Origin: Euonymus europaeus
Taxonomy: Eukaryota > Streptophyta > Magnoliopsida > Celastrales > Celastraceae
Assembly (NCBI GenBank): GCA_963580455.1
Contig: OY756960.1
Coordinates: 4,650,001 to 4,714,000 of the forward strand
Reading direction: 5' to 3'
DNA length: 64,000 nt
Positions 1 to 13,100 of the stretch are shown here, in pieces (the stretch's first letter is position 1; the number at the start of each line of letters is the position of its first letter). The notes beneath the pieces are model-generated. The model was not told the DNA's origin, made no database searches, and saw only the letters and a list, made by a program, of their open reading frames with translations. The position numbers and the translations under genes were made by a program.

Positions 1-760
1 CTTTTGATATGTTTGGGTGAGTTTTGAGAAATCATCTAAGGAAGTTTTAAAAATTCTCTGAATTCTTGATAAGTTTGAGAAATCCTTTGAATTCGTTTAG
101 AGGATTTGACGAATGAAAATTTAAACATATCGACAATGGATCTTATTGGAAAGAATTTTTCGCTCTGATTCTAAATATATATAAATATAAATATATTTAT
201 ATATTTATATATTGAAAATACAACTTGTATTTTGAGTGATAAAAATGTTTTAGAGTTTTTAAAAGAAAATTTTAAAAGGAATATGATTACGTCAGCATAT
301 GTGATGCGCGTAAGGATTTATTGGAATAAGTGTAAATTTGCCCATAATTATAATTTAAAGGGGGATTCACCAATAAATCCTTTAATAAAAATATGTACTT
401 CATTCACTCCCTTCAATTTTTTAATATTCCAAAACATCCTTTAAATAATTCTGGACAAAACTACCCTTATTCAAATAAATCCTTATGTGTATAACATATG
501 CTGACATCACCAGATTATTTTTATTTTTTTCTTTTAAAAACTTTAAAACAGTTTTATCTCTCAAAATACAAGTCGGATTTTTTTTTAAAAAAATATTCAT
601 AATCAACACGAAAAACTCTTTCCAATGAGATCCATCATCGATATGTTTAAATATTCATCCGTCAAATCCTCTGAATGAACTCAGAGGATTTCCCAAAATT
701 ATCCAGAATTCAGAGGATTTCTCAAAACTCATCAAAACCAATCAAAAGAGTTTTCAAAAT
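1..760. repeat. Inverted (foldback) arms of a TIR element
   Basis: Positions 1-365 read, as a reverse complement, much like 430-760. Matching landmarks are the paired 'tttaaacatatcg' and 'cgatatgtttaaa' blocks, the 'gaggatttgacg' and 'cgtcaaatcctc' blocks, and the 'gtattttgag' and 'ctcaaaatac' blocks. By eye the arms are roughly three-quarters identical, with a spacer of about 65 bases. This is the geometry of a foldback or long-TIR DNA transposon. The left arm may start before the window. No transposase is visible. The family is not identified. Confidence 0.65.
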
Positions 761-2222
761 TAAGCAAATAAATTCAAATGATTTCATAAAAATATATAAA
801 AAATATAGATTTTTTGAAAATCAAACAAAAAACAACAAAAAAATTCAGAGGATTTTACAAACTTGTCACAAATTTAGAGGATTTCACAGTTTTATCAAAA
901 TAAATCAGAGGAATTTTTGAAATTAAGCAAAAAAAAAATAGAGGATTGCATAAAATATATAATAAAAATTATAAGAATTTTTGAAAATCAAACAAAAATA
1001 ACCCGAAACTCTAAATCCTAAACCTAAAATCTCAAAATTCTAAATACTAAATCCTAATATCTTAAATCCCAAAATCATAAAGTATAAACACTAAACTCTA
1101 ATATTTTAAACACAGACTCTTAAACTTTAAACCTTATAACCAAAAATCCTCTGAATTTTCCATAAATCCTCTGAATGTAAACAATTCTAGTTTTAATTTT
1201 GAACAAAAAAATCTTATAAATAATTAAAAAGAATTTACAAAAATAAGAAGAAAATCTTAAAATTCTACTAACATATATTCTTAAACCTTAAACCTTAAGT
1301 ACTAAACCCCAAAATCCTAAATAATGAATTATGTTCTCCTAAACCCTAAAACTTTATACCATAAACTCTAAACTCTAATATCTTAAACTTCAAAACCCTA
1401 AACTTTATCAAAATGAAATAAAAAAATAACTAAAAATTTAGATGATTAGAAGATTTCTCAAACTTATCAAGAATTCAGATAATTTTACAAAACTCACCAA
1501 AACAATTCACAAGAGTTTTTTAAATTATGCAAAAAAAAAAAAAAAATCAGAGGATTTCTTACCCAGAATTCAGAGGATTTTTGCAAAAGTCACCAAAACG
1601 GTTAAAAATTGTTATGGTATTTGGTTTTGTTTAAAATATGAATTGAGTTTTATTATGTTATTATTCTCATAAGTTATTAGCTTTGGTTGTTAGTGAAGAA
1701 TGTAATAAAAATATTGACATTTGTATTGGATAACTTTTTGTTGATGGATAAGTGTTTCATTGTTGATTTTGATAATATAATGATTCACAGATTTTAATGT
1801 ATATGCATAGGTTACTGAGTCAACTAAATTTTGCGCATGTGAGTGCATGCGCTTAATTTTCATGAAAGAAAAAAAAAATTGGTTGATCAACTCTTCACTT
1901 TGATTCATCAAAAGTGAAAATATTAGTTTATCTTTAAAAACATATAGATAAAATACATGATTTTCATCCAACTTTATGAGATTGTATTTATATTTATTTT
2001 ATTATAATAATCATTTCCTAAATAAGGAGCAATCATGTACTAATAAAAATAAGGATAGGTTTAAATGAGGGGAGGGTAAAATTGTCATTAATTGCGATTA
2101 AAATTTAAAGTTATCCTTATTGAGCTAAGTTTCAAATAATTGGGGATGTATTGGGTTACAAACTTTTCAAAAAGACTAAATGGAATACAAAGTCCATATA
2201 AAGGACTTATCACCAAATAATC
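380..2222. repeat. 1.84 kb tandem unit, copy 1 (non-autonomous TIR-type element)
   Basis: This unit is followed directly by a second copy at an offset of 1843 bases, with nearly the same sequence. It is AT-rich, has no credible long ORF, and carries many copies of a short motif, 'aattcagaggattt' and its complement. The middle is a run of degenerate 'aaaccctaaa'-like words. The two ends of the unit are weakly inverted copies of each other (around 'gtacttcattc' and 'ggaatacaaagtcc'). The most likely reading is a non-autonomous DNA transposon repeated in tandem. Confidence 0.7.
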
Positions 2223-4059
2223 ATTTAATAAAAATATGTACTTCATTCACTCCCTTCAATTTTTTAATATTCCAAAACATCCTTTAAATAATTCTGGACA
2301 AAACTACCCTTATTCCAATAAATCCTTATGTGTATAACATATGCTGACATCACCAGATTATTTTTATTTTTTTCTTTTAAAAACTTTAAAACAGTTTTAT
2401 CTCTCAAAATACAAGTCGGATTTTCTTTTAAAAAAATATTCATAATCAACACGAAAAACTCTTTCCAATGAGATCCATCATCGATATGTTTAAATATTCA
2501 TCCGTCAAATCCTCTGAATCAACTCAGAGGATTTCTCAAAATTATCCAGAATTCAGAGGATTTCTCAAAACTCATCAAAACCAATCAAAAGAGTTTTCAA
2601 AATTAAGCAAATAAATTCAAATGATTTCATAAAAATATATCAAAAAAATATAGATTTTTTGAAAATCAAACAAAAAACAACAAAAAATTCAGAGGATTTT
2701 ACAAACTTGTCACAAATTTAGAGGATTTCACAATTTTATCAAAATAAATCAGAGGAATTTTTGAAATTAAGAAGAAAAAAAATAGAGGATTGCATAAAAT
2801 ATATAATAAAAATTATAAGAATTTTTGAAAATCAAACAAAAATAATCCGAAACTCTAAATCCTAAACCTAAAATCTCAAAATCCTAAATACTAAATCCTA
2901 ATATCTTAAATCCCAAAATCATAAAGTATAAACACTAAACTCTAATATTTTAAACACAGACTCTTAAACTTTAAACCTTATAACCAAAAATCCTCTGAAT
3001 TTTCCATAAATCCTCTGAATGTAAACAATTCTACTTTTAATTTTGAACAAAAAAATCTTATAAATAATTAAGAAGAATTTACAAAAATAAGAAGAAAATC
3101 TTAAAATTCTACTAACATATATTCTTAAACCTTAAACTTTAAGTACTAAACCCCAAAATCCTAAATAATGAATTATGTTCTCCTAAACCCTAAAACTTTA
3201 TACCATAAACTCTAAACTCTAATATCTTAAACTTCAAAACCCTAAACTTTATCAAAATGAGACAAAAAAACAACTAAAAATTTAGATGATTAGAAGATTT
3301 CTCAAACTTATCAAGAATTCAGATAATTTTACAAAACTCACCAAAACAATTCACAAGAGTTTTTGAAATTATGCAAAAAAAAAAATCAGAGGATTTCTTA
3401 CCCAGAATTTAGAGGATTTTTGCAAAAGTCACCAAAACGGTTAAAAATTGTTACGGTATTTGGTTTTGTTTAAAATATGAATTGAGTTTTATTATGTTAG
3501 TATTCTCATAAGTTATTAGCTTTGGTTGTTAGTGAAGAATGTAATAAAAATATTGACATTTGTATTGGATAACTTTTTATTGATGGATAAGTGTTTCATT
3601 GTTGATTTTGATAATATAATGATTCACAGATTTTAGTGTATATGCATAGGTTACTGAGTCAACTAAATTTTGCGAATGTGAGTGCATGAGCTTAATTTTC
3701 ATGAAAGAAAAAAAAATTGGTTGATCAACTCTTCACTTTGATTCATCAAAAGTGAAAATATTAGTTTATCTTTAAAAACATATAGATAAAATACATGATT
3801 TTCATCCAAATTTATGAGATTGTATTTATATTTATTTTATTATAATAATCATTTCCTAAATAAGGAGCAATCATGTACTAATAAAAATAAGGATAGGTTT
3901 AAATGAGGGGAGGGTAAAATTGTCATTAATTGCGATTAAAATTTAAAGTTATCCTTATTAAGCTAAGTTTCAAATAATTGGGGATGTATTGGGCTACAAA
4001 CTTTTCAAAAAGACTAAATGGAATACAAAGTCCATATAAAGGACTTATCACCAAATAAT
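2223..4059. repeat. 1.84 kb tandem unit, copy 2
   Basis: This is the second copy of the preceding unit. It differs only by scattered substitutions and small poly-A length changes, and both copies end with the same 'ggacttatcaccaaataatc' sequence. The high similarity implies a fairly recent duplication, either unequal crossing-over or an assembly duplication. Short ORFs inside it are in AT-rich non-coding sequence and have no recognisable domain. Confidence 0.75.
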
Positions 4060-4545
4060 CCTTATTTAAATGATGTATTAAAATATTATAAAGTTGAAGG
4101 TTGTCAATGTAATACACATTTTCATTAAAGTATTTATTGGTGAATGCCCCTAAAATAAATGTTGCCTATTATAAAAGCAAACTAATTAAATCATTGTTGG
4201 CCCAAAAAGAAATAGAACCATGAAACAAATAATGACACAAATTATTTAAGAAAATCCTATGCCTTATTTTTTTAACCCTCAGTCTCGATCAAACAGGGAA
4301 AGCTCAAGAACTTATTTTTCTTAAAACATGAGCTGAAATTCAAATCACAAAATCCCATAATTCTTAATCAAAATTTTTTCCATTTTTCAAATAGAACCCC
4401 ACACCCAAATTGTGTAGCATATGAGGAAAAAATTTTGGAGGACAATTTTGGTAGCCCAAAATTACGTAACTTTTATGAGGTAAATGGCGCGCAAAGGTGT
4501 TGTAATTCGATTTTTGTTTGGATAAGAAAATACAATCGCTCTAGG
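4060..4545. other. Intergenic, nothing recognised
   Basis: AT-rich sequence between the tandem TIR units and the minisatellite. I see no gene, RNA or clear transposon boundary. Confidence 0.5.
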
Positions 4546-5110
4546 TGAACTACGGCTTGATCGTAATGAAAGAGGTGAAGGAAGCTTGGGATCATTGCGA
4601 CATTCTAGGCTTGGCTAATTGTAGAAAAAGAAACTTACTCGGCATAATTACGCCATTCTTGACTTGGCTGAATTGAAAATAGGGAAAAGCGCTTAGGATC
4701 ATTAATTGCCCCATTCCCAGCTTGGCTAAACAAATGAAAAGGAAAAGTAAAGTGCTCAGGATCATTGCATCATTCCCGACTTGGCTAAACTAAAAAGAAG
4801 GAAAAGTGCTCGGGGTCTTTGCGTCATTCTTGGATTGGTTGAACAACTAAAAAGGGAAAAGTAAAGTGCTTGGGATCATTGCACCATTCCTGGCTTGATT
4901 GAACTGAAAAGAAGGAAAGGCGCTTGGGAGCATTGCATCATTCCTGACTCGGCTAAACAAATGAAAATAAAAAGTAAAGTGCTCAGGATCATTGCACCAT
5001 TCCCGGCTTGACTGAACAAATGAAAAGAAAAAGTAAAGTCCTCGGGATCATTGCGCCATTCCCGGAATGGTTGAACAAATAAAAAGGAAAAGTAAAGTGC
5101 TCGATCAGGT
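4546..5110. repeat. Minisatellite array A (about 60-90 bp units)
   Basis: Seven or eight diverged copies of a unit built on 'gctcgggatcattg', 'cattcccggcttgg' and 'gaaaaggaaaagtaaagt'. Copies vary in length through small indels. Short ORFs across it, such as one on the minus strand at 4876-5124, only reflect the repeat and are not treated as genes. Confidence 0.85.
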
Positions 5111-5450
5111 TTAGAGTCTCCCATCAGGGGAAGAATTTGAAAGGATTCAATCGGGGTTTATAACCTCCCGTCAAGGTAAAGATTTAAAAAGATTTGATCG
5201 GGGTTTATAATTCCCCATCAGGGCATGGATTTGAAATGATTCAATCGGGGTTTATAACCTCTCGTCAAGTCAAGAATTTGAAAGGATCCAAGGAAAAAGT
5301 GCTCGGGATCATTGAATCATTCTCGGTTTGGCTGAACTGAAGAAAAGGAAAATAAAACATATTCGATTAGGGTTTACAACCTCTTGTCAAAGCAAGGATT
5401 TGAAGATTCGATCTAAGTTTATAGCCTCCCGTCAGGGCATGGATATGAAA
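5104..5450. repeat. Minisatellite array B (about 55-60 bp units)
   Basis: About five copies of a second, different unit containing 'tcggggtttataacctcccg' followed by 'tcagggcatggatttgaaa'. One array-A unit ('gtgctcgggatcattgaatc') is interspersed at about 5300. Arrays A and B therefore seem to be parts of one higher-order repeat, probably from the interior of a transposon. Confidence 0.8.
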
Positions 5451-7145
5451 AGATTTGTTGCTTTCGAAGCTTCCTTTGGTCAGGATCTTGCCAGGATACC
5501 TGTGCCAGTCTTGAAATATAGAAACAAACAATGTTCTATTATGATCATTTTTGTAGAAGGGCAATATAGACCCTCCACTTATAAGTAACTTAATTTTTCT
5601 TTCCATTGACTTCAATTGACTCCCTTAGAGGAGGAAACATTTTAATAAAATAGATAATTTTCTCTTCAGTTCTTTTCAAATTCCTCCCTTTTTTCCCCAA
5701 CATATCCAAATAAGGGAATTAAGAGGAAATTCATTTCTATTCTCTTCCCCTCACTCCAAATCCCTCCAATCCAAACAACTCTCTCGAGGGGTCATTTTTA
5801 CAATCTACATGTTTGCTTTTGGGCTCGACAGGTGTTTATACGGATATGGCTATCTCAAGACATGAACATTTCTGTAACATTTTGATCCTCCTAAGAAATT
5901 TGAAAATGAATTTTAGTGGCCATTGCCTTTTAATATTAGTGAGAGAGGTAGGTTTAGGGATCCCTACAGCATATGTTAGCAACTAGTTGCAATGAATATA
6001 TTTTCCAGCACATAAATAGTCTTACTCTATCCGTCTTTTACCATTCAAATTAGCAAAATGAATCAAATTTGCCAAGAAGTATGGCTTAACTCCTGTTCAG
6101 CTCGCTCCTGGATTTACACGAGATCGCCCATTCATGACAAGCTCAATCATTGGCTCAACCTTGCTTGCTCGACCAACTAAAAGAAGATATTGATACTTTT
6201 GTGACCACTGAGTCGCCTTTGCTACCAGAAGTAAATACAAATATTGAAGACATATTCAAGAGATCACAAAGATCATTCTATCTTGTATTGTACTGGTAGA
6301 GCCACTATCACGTCATTGATATCAAAGGAATTCATAGGTCGCCAATTGGACAATAACAATATTCGATCTAGATTGAATTATTTGGCAATTTGTTCGGAGA
6401 GGAGACGGACTTGATGCCCAGTTCTTGATGTAGCAACAAAATATGTCTGGTTGTATTATCTTATTTTTATGGCACATAGAAATCACACATATATGATATA
6501 CTTACATGAATATGCTCTTTGCGAAATTTGAAATTACGCACAATGGACATGAATACACTTTCTATACAAATGTTATGTTATATGTGGGATTTGAAACTTC
6601 GTACATGAAAACACTTTCGTGTGCTAGTTGAGCCGACCATCGGGTGTAAATTTGGTGGGTTGTGTTAAATTATAATTATGATTAAATTATATAATAATCA
6701 TAAGTTTTAGTTATAAATTATGGGATACGTGGAAGCAAGCAAAAAGAGTGCGCCAAAATCTGAACCAAATTACTTTTGATCTGCAAACTTCCCTAAACAT
6801 GAGACCCGTCGCTTACTTCCCCTCTCATTTCGCTTCCACTCTTTGTCTCTCTCTTCTCCCTCTTTTATCTGATCCCTGTTACTTTTGAGCTGCAAATTTC
6901 CCTAAAAGTGAGACCCGTTGCTTACTCCCCCTCTCATTTCGCGATTATCACGACTAATTCATGTTTTGTGACGATTGATCTGTGAGTTCTGGGTTCTGAT
7001 TTCTAAGATTACCTCGACAGATAGTTTGATGAGAGGTCGAAAAATCAGAAGAAAACATATGCATCTATGAAGACTGGGCCACGTAAGTCGCCGCCGCACC
7101 ACCTGATGCTGTTGTTGTCGGTTGAGCTTCTTCCTCGGCGATGGA
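5451..7145. other. Intergenic and 5' region of the PRAF gene
   Basis: No protein domain recognised between 5450 and about 6700. From about 6750 the sequence becomes pyrimidine-rich ('ctctctcttctccctctttt' near 6850) and GC-richer, as expected for promoter and 5' UTR of the downstream gene. Several short upstream ATGs are present, the last at 7141. A (CTT)n run at 7204-7225 lies in the first coding intron. The transcription start and any 5' UTR intron cannot be fixed from sequence alone. Confidence 0.5.
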
Positions 7146-10100
7146 ATGGCACATCCTGTTAGTTATGGGCATCCTGAGCGTGATATCGAGCAAGTTAGTC
7201 ATTTCCTCTTCTTCTTCTTCTTCTTCCGTTTATATGGCTGGAAACAATGAAATTTAGGGGATTCGAGAATGGAATCAAGTGTCCACAGACAATGCACTTG
7301 AAATTTTGTTCATCCAAGCGGCATTTCTAATGATTTTTCTAGCCCTGGAAGAAACAGAATTAAATGTGTTTTTTTTTTCACTTTCCTTTTTCTCCATATG
7401 TGGCATTTAGTTTTGTGGATAAATCTGAATTTCTATCAGTTGATGTTATGAACTTATGACATTTCCTCTTCACAATAAAATTTGTGACATAAAATTAAGC
7501 TTGGGCTTTAAGGAAGTAATTTAGTTTGTTATTTCAAGGGACATGACCTAATATTACCATATTCGACTTTGAAAGCAAGGGTTGTTGAGAGAAAACAAGA
7601 GAACTAATAAATGATTGAATATGATCCTACTTAGACATGAATGACAGAAACGAATATACATAGTTGATTCCCTTTGATTTTCATGTAGCTGATCCCAAAC
7701 TTTTGGGATAAAGGCTCGGATAATGACAATGATGATTTGCTCACTTTTACTGAATACATTACTCTCAGGAGCTCTGAGTTTGTTCTGATCTTCTCATCTT
7801 ACCTTTCTATGAAGGCACTCATTACTCTGAAAAAAGGCACGCAATTGATCAAGTACAGCAGGAAAGGGAAACCTAAATTCCGCGCCTTCAGAGTTTCACC
7901 GGTAAGTTTTTCTCTGCATGCAATGCAAATTTGCAATTTGGTGAAGACACTTGCATTTTCTTTTATTTATTTATTTTGTGTGTGTGTGAGTATCTGTATG
8001 TCTGGAGTGACTTGCCTATTCAATTCTTCAGTGTTTCCGCTTATACATCTCCTCCATGAATAATTATGTCGAATCTATCGGCAATCTCAAATAGATGAAT
8101 AATTTTAATTTTAGTGGTATTAACAGGATGAAACAACTCTGATCTGGATCTCACACGGAGACGAAAGGAATCTAAGATTATCGACAGTCTTACGGATCAT
8201 CCCTGGACAGAGAACTGTGTGTTAAACACCTCCTTTGAAAATTCTTGATGAAAAAATCTACAGTCCAGTCACTCTTTGAAGTGATTCTGGCGTTCTTTCC
8301 CCCTCATGTTGCTTGAATAACTGCTATCGGTATTTCTTTAACAGGCTGTGTTCAGAAGATACTTGCGCCCAGAAAAGGATTATCTGTCATTTTCACTTAT
8401 ATATAATAACGGTGAACGATCTCTTGATCTGGTTAGTTCCACCAAACATTTTGCAGAATTATTTATTTTGTTGTTTTCTAATTGATGATAATGTTGTATT
8501 TATCTAGTGTCGTCCTTGATTGTTCCTGTCTGTAGATCTGCAAGGACAAGGTTGAGGCAGAGGTGTGGTTTGGAGGCCTTAAGACATTGATTGGGAAAAA
8601 TCGTAATAGACGTTCTACTAGTGATATTTCTGATGTAAGTTTGTGATTTTCTGCAGATCCATTTGTGGTTGCAAATACTGATATTTCTGTACTTTCTAAA
8701 CTCCTCTTATTATAGACCTTTTAAACCATGGTTTGGTTGGTTGGTGGGTGTGGTGTATAACGAAATTTATTGTCAAAAAATAAAGATTTGGTTTCTCGAG
8801 GTTGATTTCAAAAGATTTACTTATGCAAGCATGCAACAGTGAATTTGTCTTTCTGAGATTTGACCAATAAAGAAGCTAATAAATTCCAGTCTAATTTTAG
8901 AAATGTCCACATTTTATGAAATATTAATAAAATAATAAGTTTTGGAGTTGGAAAAATCTGCTCAAGGGTAGTGCGTACTACTTAATCATACCAATAATCA
9001 CATTTTGCTTATTCTTTTTATGATAGTAGGTCCAGTACTAATCGAAGCTAAAACTTGCTTATATTCTTCATGCTATTTACCCAGTACCCACTCTTGAACT
9101 GCCTCTGGTCATAGAATGAGAGAATTGATGATCTTGGGATCAATTTATGAATGAAGCGAATTAGGGAAAATTATCCTAGGAGGAAAGTAAATGCAAATAA
9201 AGAAAAAGACAAGGAAATTGAAGGATAAATTAAAGAATGAATGAACGTAAATTGAAAAATGAAATGCAAGGTTTTTTCTTAAATTTTACAGTTTGTTTTC
9301 TGCATTTTTTTTTCCAATCGAGTAGATTATTACTCCTAGTTAAAAAAAATCATGTATTGTCGATTATGAAGCAACATCAACTAAGATGCAAAAAAGTAAA
9401 GAAATAAACAAAGGAAGAAGAATTCAAGTATTCAGATGGCCTGTGTTTAGGAAATCTGAATATCGCATTCACTTAATAATTAAGAATGCAACTCTAGAAG
9501 AATGTTATGGAACCCCAAGTATCTTTGCAGTTGTTATTAAAAACCATAGAAATTTTCTAATGTGTTGTAATTCAGTTAATGATGGAACATCTTGCATGAG
9601 GATGTTGAATTGTGTGATTGTGCCACATGAGGTCTTTTACTCCAAATACGTCTTTCATATTCTTTGTATCCATTGTCAATATCACCTAAGGGAATTGGAG
9701 CACTATGTCATTGAGCGTCCATTGTATACCTTTTGTTTGATAGCATTAGTTAAAGAACTTTATTTATCTGTATGTTTACTCTGCAGGTACATGGTGGGGA
9801 TTTTGTTCAAAATGGTCGTTCTTTTGGTGCATCTCTAGATTACCCTTCTAGTATTGCTCGTGGGAGGGTATCTCTTGATTTGGGTACTCGTAATTCTCCT
9901 TTGACATTGGCAAGTTCAGATGTTGGGTCAGATAATGCAAATATGCAACTAAGAACAAGTACTGGAGATGGTTTTCGGATTAGTGTGTCAAGTACTCCCA
10001 GTTGTTCAAGCGGAGGATCTGGTCCAGATGACATAGAATCATTGGGTGATGTCTATGTATGGGGAGAAGTTTGGAGTGATGCAGTTACTGATGGGTCTGT

Positions 10101-13100
10101 AAGCTCAATCACAACAAAAGTTGATGTCTTGACACCTAAACCCTTAGAATCAAATGTAGTTCTTGACGTTCATCAGATTGCTTGCGGGGTGCGACATGTT
10201 GCCCTTGTAACAAGGCAAGGTGAGGTTTTCACCTGGGGAGAGGAATCTGGGGGTAGACTTGGTCATGGAATTGAAAAGGACTTTAGTCATCCTCACCTTG
10301 TAGAGTTCTTGGCAGTTACAAATGTGGATTTTGTTGCATGTGGTGAGTACCATACATGTGCTGTATCTACTTCCGGAGATCTATTTACTTGGGGTGACGG
10401 CACCCACAATGCTGGACTTCTTGGACATGGTACTGATGTCAGCCACTGGATACCAAAAAGAATTTCTGGTCCTTTAGAAGGACTTCAAGTTCTATCTATA
10501 GCATGTGGTTCATGGCACTCGGCATTGGCAACTTCAAATGGGAAACTGTTTACATTTGGTGATGGAGCATTTGGTGTTCTGGGCCATGGAGATCGAGAAA
10601 GTGTTTCGTGTCCAAAAGAAGTTCAGTTGTTGAGTGGGCTAAGGACTATTAAGGTTGCATGTGGAGTATGGCACACAGCTGCTATTGTGGAGGTTATGGG
10701 CCAACCTGGTGCAAATATTTCATCTAGAAAGTTGTTCACCTGGGGTGATGGTGATAAATACCGTCTTGGTCATGGGAATAAGGACACTTACTTGCTTCCC
10801 ACCTGTGTCTCTTCTCTAATCGATTACAATTTCCACCAGCTAGCATGTGGGCATACTATGACTGTAGCCCTAACTACCTCTGGTCATGTGTTTACCATGG
10901 GCAGTCCTGAAAACGGTCAGCTAGGAAATCCAATTTCTGATGGAAAGGTACCTTGCCTAGTCCAAGATAAATTGGTTGGTGAATTCGTTGAAGAAATTGC
11001 TTGTGGTGCATATCATGTTGCTGTCTTGACATCAAGAAGTGAAGTACTCACTTGGGGAAGAGGTGCAAATGGAAGATTAGGTCATGGGGACATGGAAGAT
11101 AGAAAATCCCCAACAGTGGTAGAAACACTGACGGATAGGCACGTTAAAAATATAGCATGTGGTTCAAACTTTACTTCCAGTATATGCATCCATAAGTGGG
11201 TCTCAGGAGCAGACCAATCAGTTTGCTCTGGCTGTCGGCAAGCATTTGGTTTTACAAGAAAGAGGCACAACTGCTATAATTGTGGTCTGGTTCATTGCCA
11301 TGCTTGCAGTTCCAAAAAAGCATTGAAAGCTGCATTAGCTCCAACTCCTGGCAAACCCCATCGTGTATGCGATGCTTGCTATGCAAAACTTAAAGCTGCT
11401 GAAGCCGGGAATGCTTCAAATATTAATAGAAAAGTCACTGCTCCTCGCAGGTCAATAGATACTAGGGAAAGAATTGACAGAGGAGAGGTAAGATCTTCCA
11501 GGATTTTGCTCTCTCCCACTACAGAACCAGTCAAATACCTTGAAGTCAAGTCTGGAAAACTTGGAGCCAAATCTGATTCTCCTTCTATTATAAGGGCTTC
11601 TCAAGTTCCTTCACTTCTACAGCTGAAAGATATTGCATTTCCAAGTTCACTGAGTGCTCTTCAAAATGCATGGAAGCCTGCTGTGAATCCAGCACCTCAG
11701 CTTGTGATCCACCCAACACCTCAGCCCACTAGCAACTCAAGACCTGCTTCCCCATATTCAAGGAGACCAAGCCCCCCACGTTCAACCACCCCTGGATTTT
11801 CCAGAGGTGTTATTGATACACTCAAAAAGTCGAATGATGTTTTGCACCAAGAAGTAGCTAAGTTGCACAATCAAGTACTATTTTACCCCTCTGTTATTCT
11901 AGTTTGCTTTGCATTCATCCTTGTATTGCTTTCGAATCTAATACAAAAAGCTATAGGAAAAAAATAACCCTATCTTTTTCCAATTGATGTCAGATGAGAA
12001 ATTTGAAGCAGAAGTGTGATGTTCAAGACATGGAGATTCAGAAACTACAGAAGAATGCTCAAGGTGCTGCTTCATTGGCTAAAGCTGAATCTTCCAGGTG
12101 TAGAGCTGCAAAGGATATTGTGAAGTCCATCACAGAAGAGGTAGGCTTACTTTCCTCAAATTAACTTTGTCATTCAATATAGTGAATTGTCAGATGCAAC
12201 TATGCTATGCTTCTTGTAATTGTAATTAACGGTGATGGAGATGGTAAAAGTTAGAGTCAATAACGTTTAAGCGAGTTTGAAACTTAGAATTGTTGGAATT
12301 GAATTTTTTACATAATGTATTTGTGAATAAGTGCATACAATTGAGCAGTGTAGAAAAAGTCAAATGTACAAAAGGAAATGAAAGAGAACACTAGTAGCAT
12401 ATAAGTACTTAGTAAATACCAAAGGACAATTAGTTTAATTAGTAGCAATAGTACTTTTGGGAGCTACGTAAAAGACAATTGAAATTGACAAGAGTGGGGA
12501 ATACAATGCAACACGGGAGAAAAGGTCATGCTATTCATCAAATTAAACATGTTTACGTACTTAGATACTTGTTACCATCCTGGTTGCGCTCTGGTAACTT
12601 TGCTTCCACCTTTTTAGTTTAGTTATTCGATATTCAAAGTAAATGAATGCAACCAACTTTAATTGTCTTCCGCAATGCTTTTTCTATGTTTCAACCCGCT
12701 TGGATTTGGAAATACACGTTGATGCTTAATTGATATACAACCCCTTTATTCATTATCATAGTACAAAAAGCAAAAATTTATGTGAAATTCTTGTATCCTT
12801 GTATTTATTTAAAAAAGTTAACTAAACCCTTTTGTTTAATAAAACATGTATGGCGTGAATCCATGCCAATAAAAACTATGATTCACATTACAGAAATCAT
12901 ATTTTCTCTTGAATTCATTGGTAATATGAGAGGTGACATGCTTTTTTCCACTCCGATAAGTTATACTGTATTCTTTTTTGTTATTATCAGTAATGTGAGA
13001 GGGGACTTGAACCTGGGATCTTACCTTGGTTTAAGTGCTAAGGATAAGGAGTAGGTTACCACTAGGCCAAGAGCTCCTTTAGTGAAATATGCTTTTAGTT

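Noticed and set aside
1000..1400. Possible interstitial telomere repeat
   Set aside because: The 'aaaccctaaa' words are too degenerate and are part of the dispersed unit repeated at 2850-3250.
4876..5615. ORFs in and next to the minisatellite
   Set aside because: Repetitive translations of the array, no domain, both strands open by chance.
9386..9838. 150-codon ORF before the large PRAF exon
   Set aside because: It lies in the intron and overlaps the true exon 6 in another frame; its translation shows no domain.
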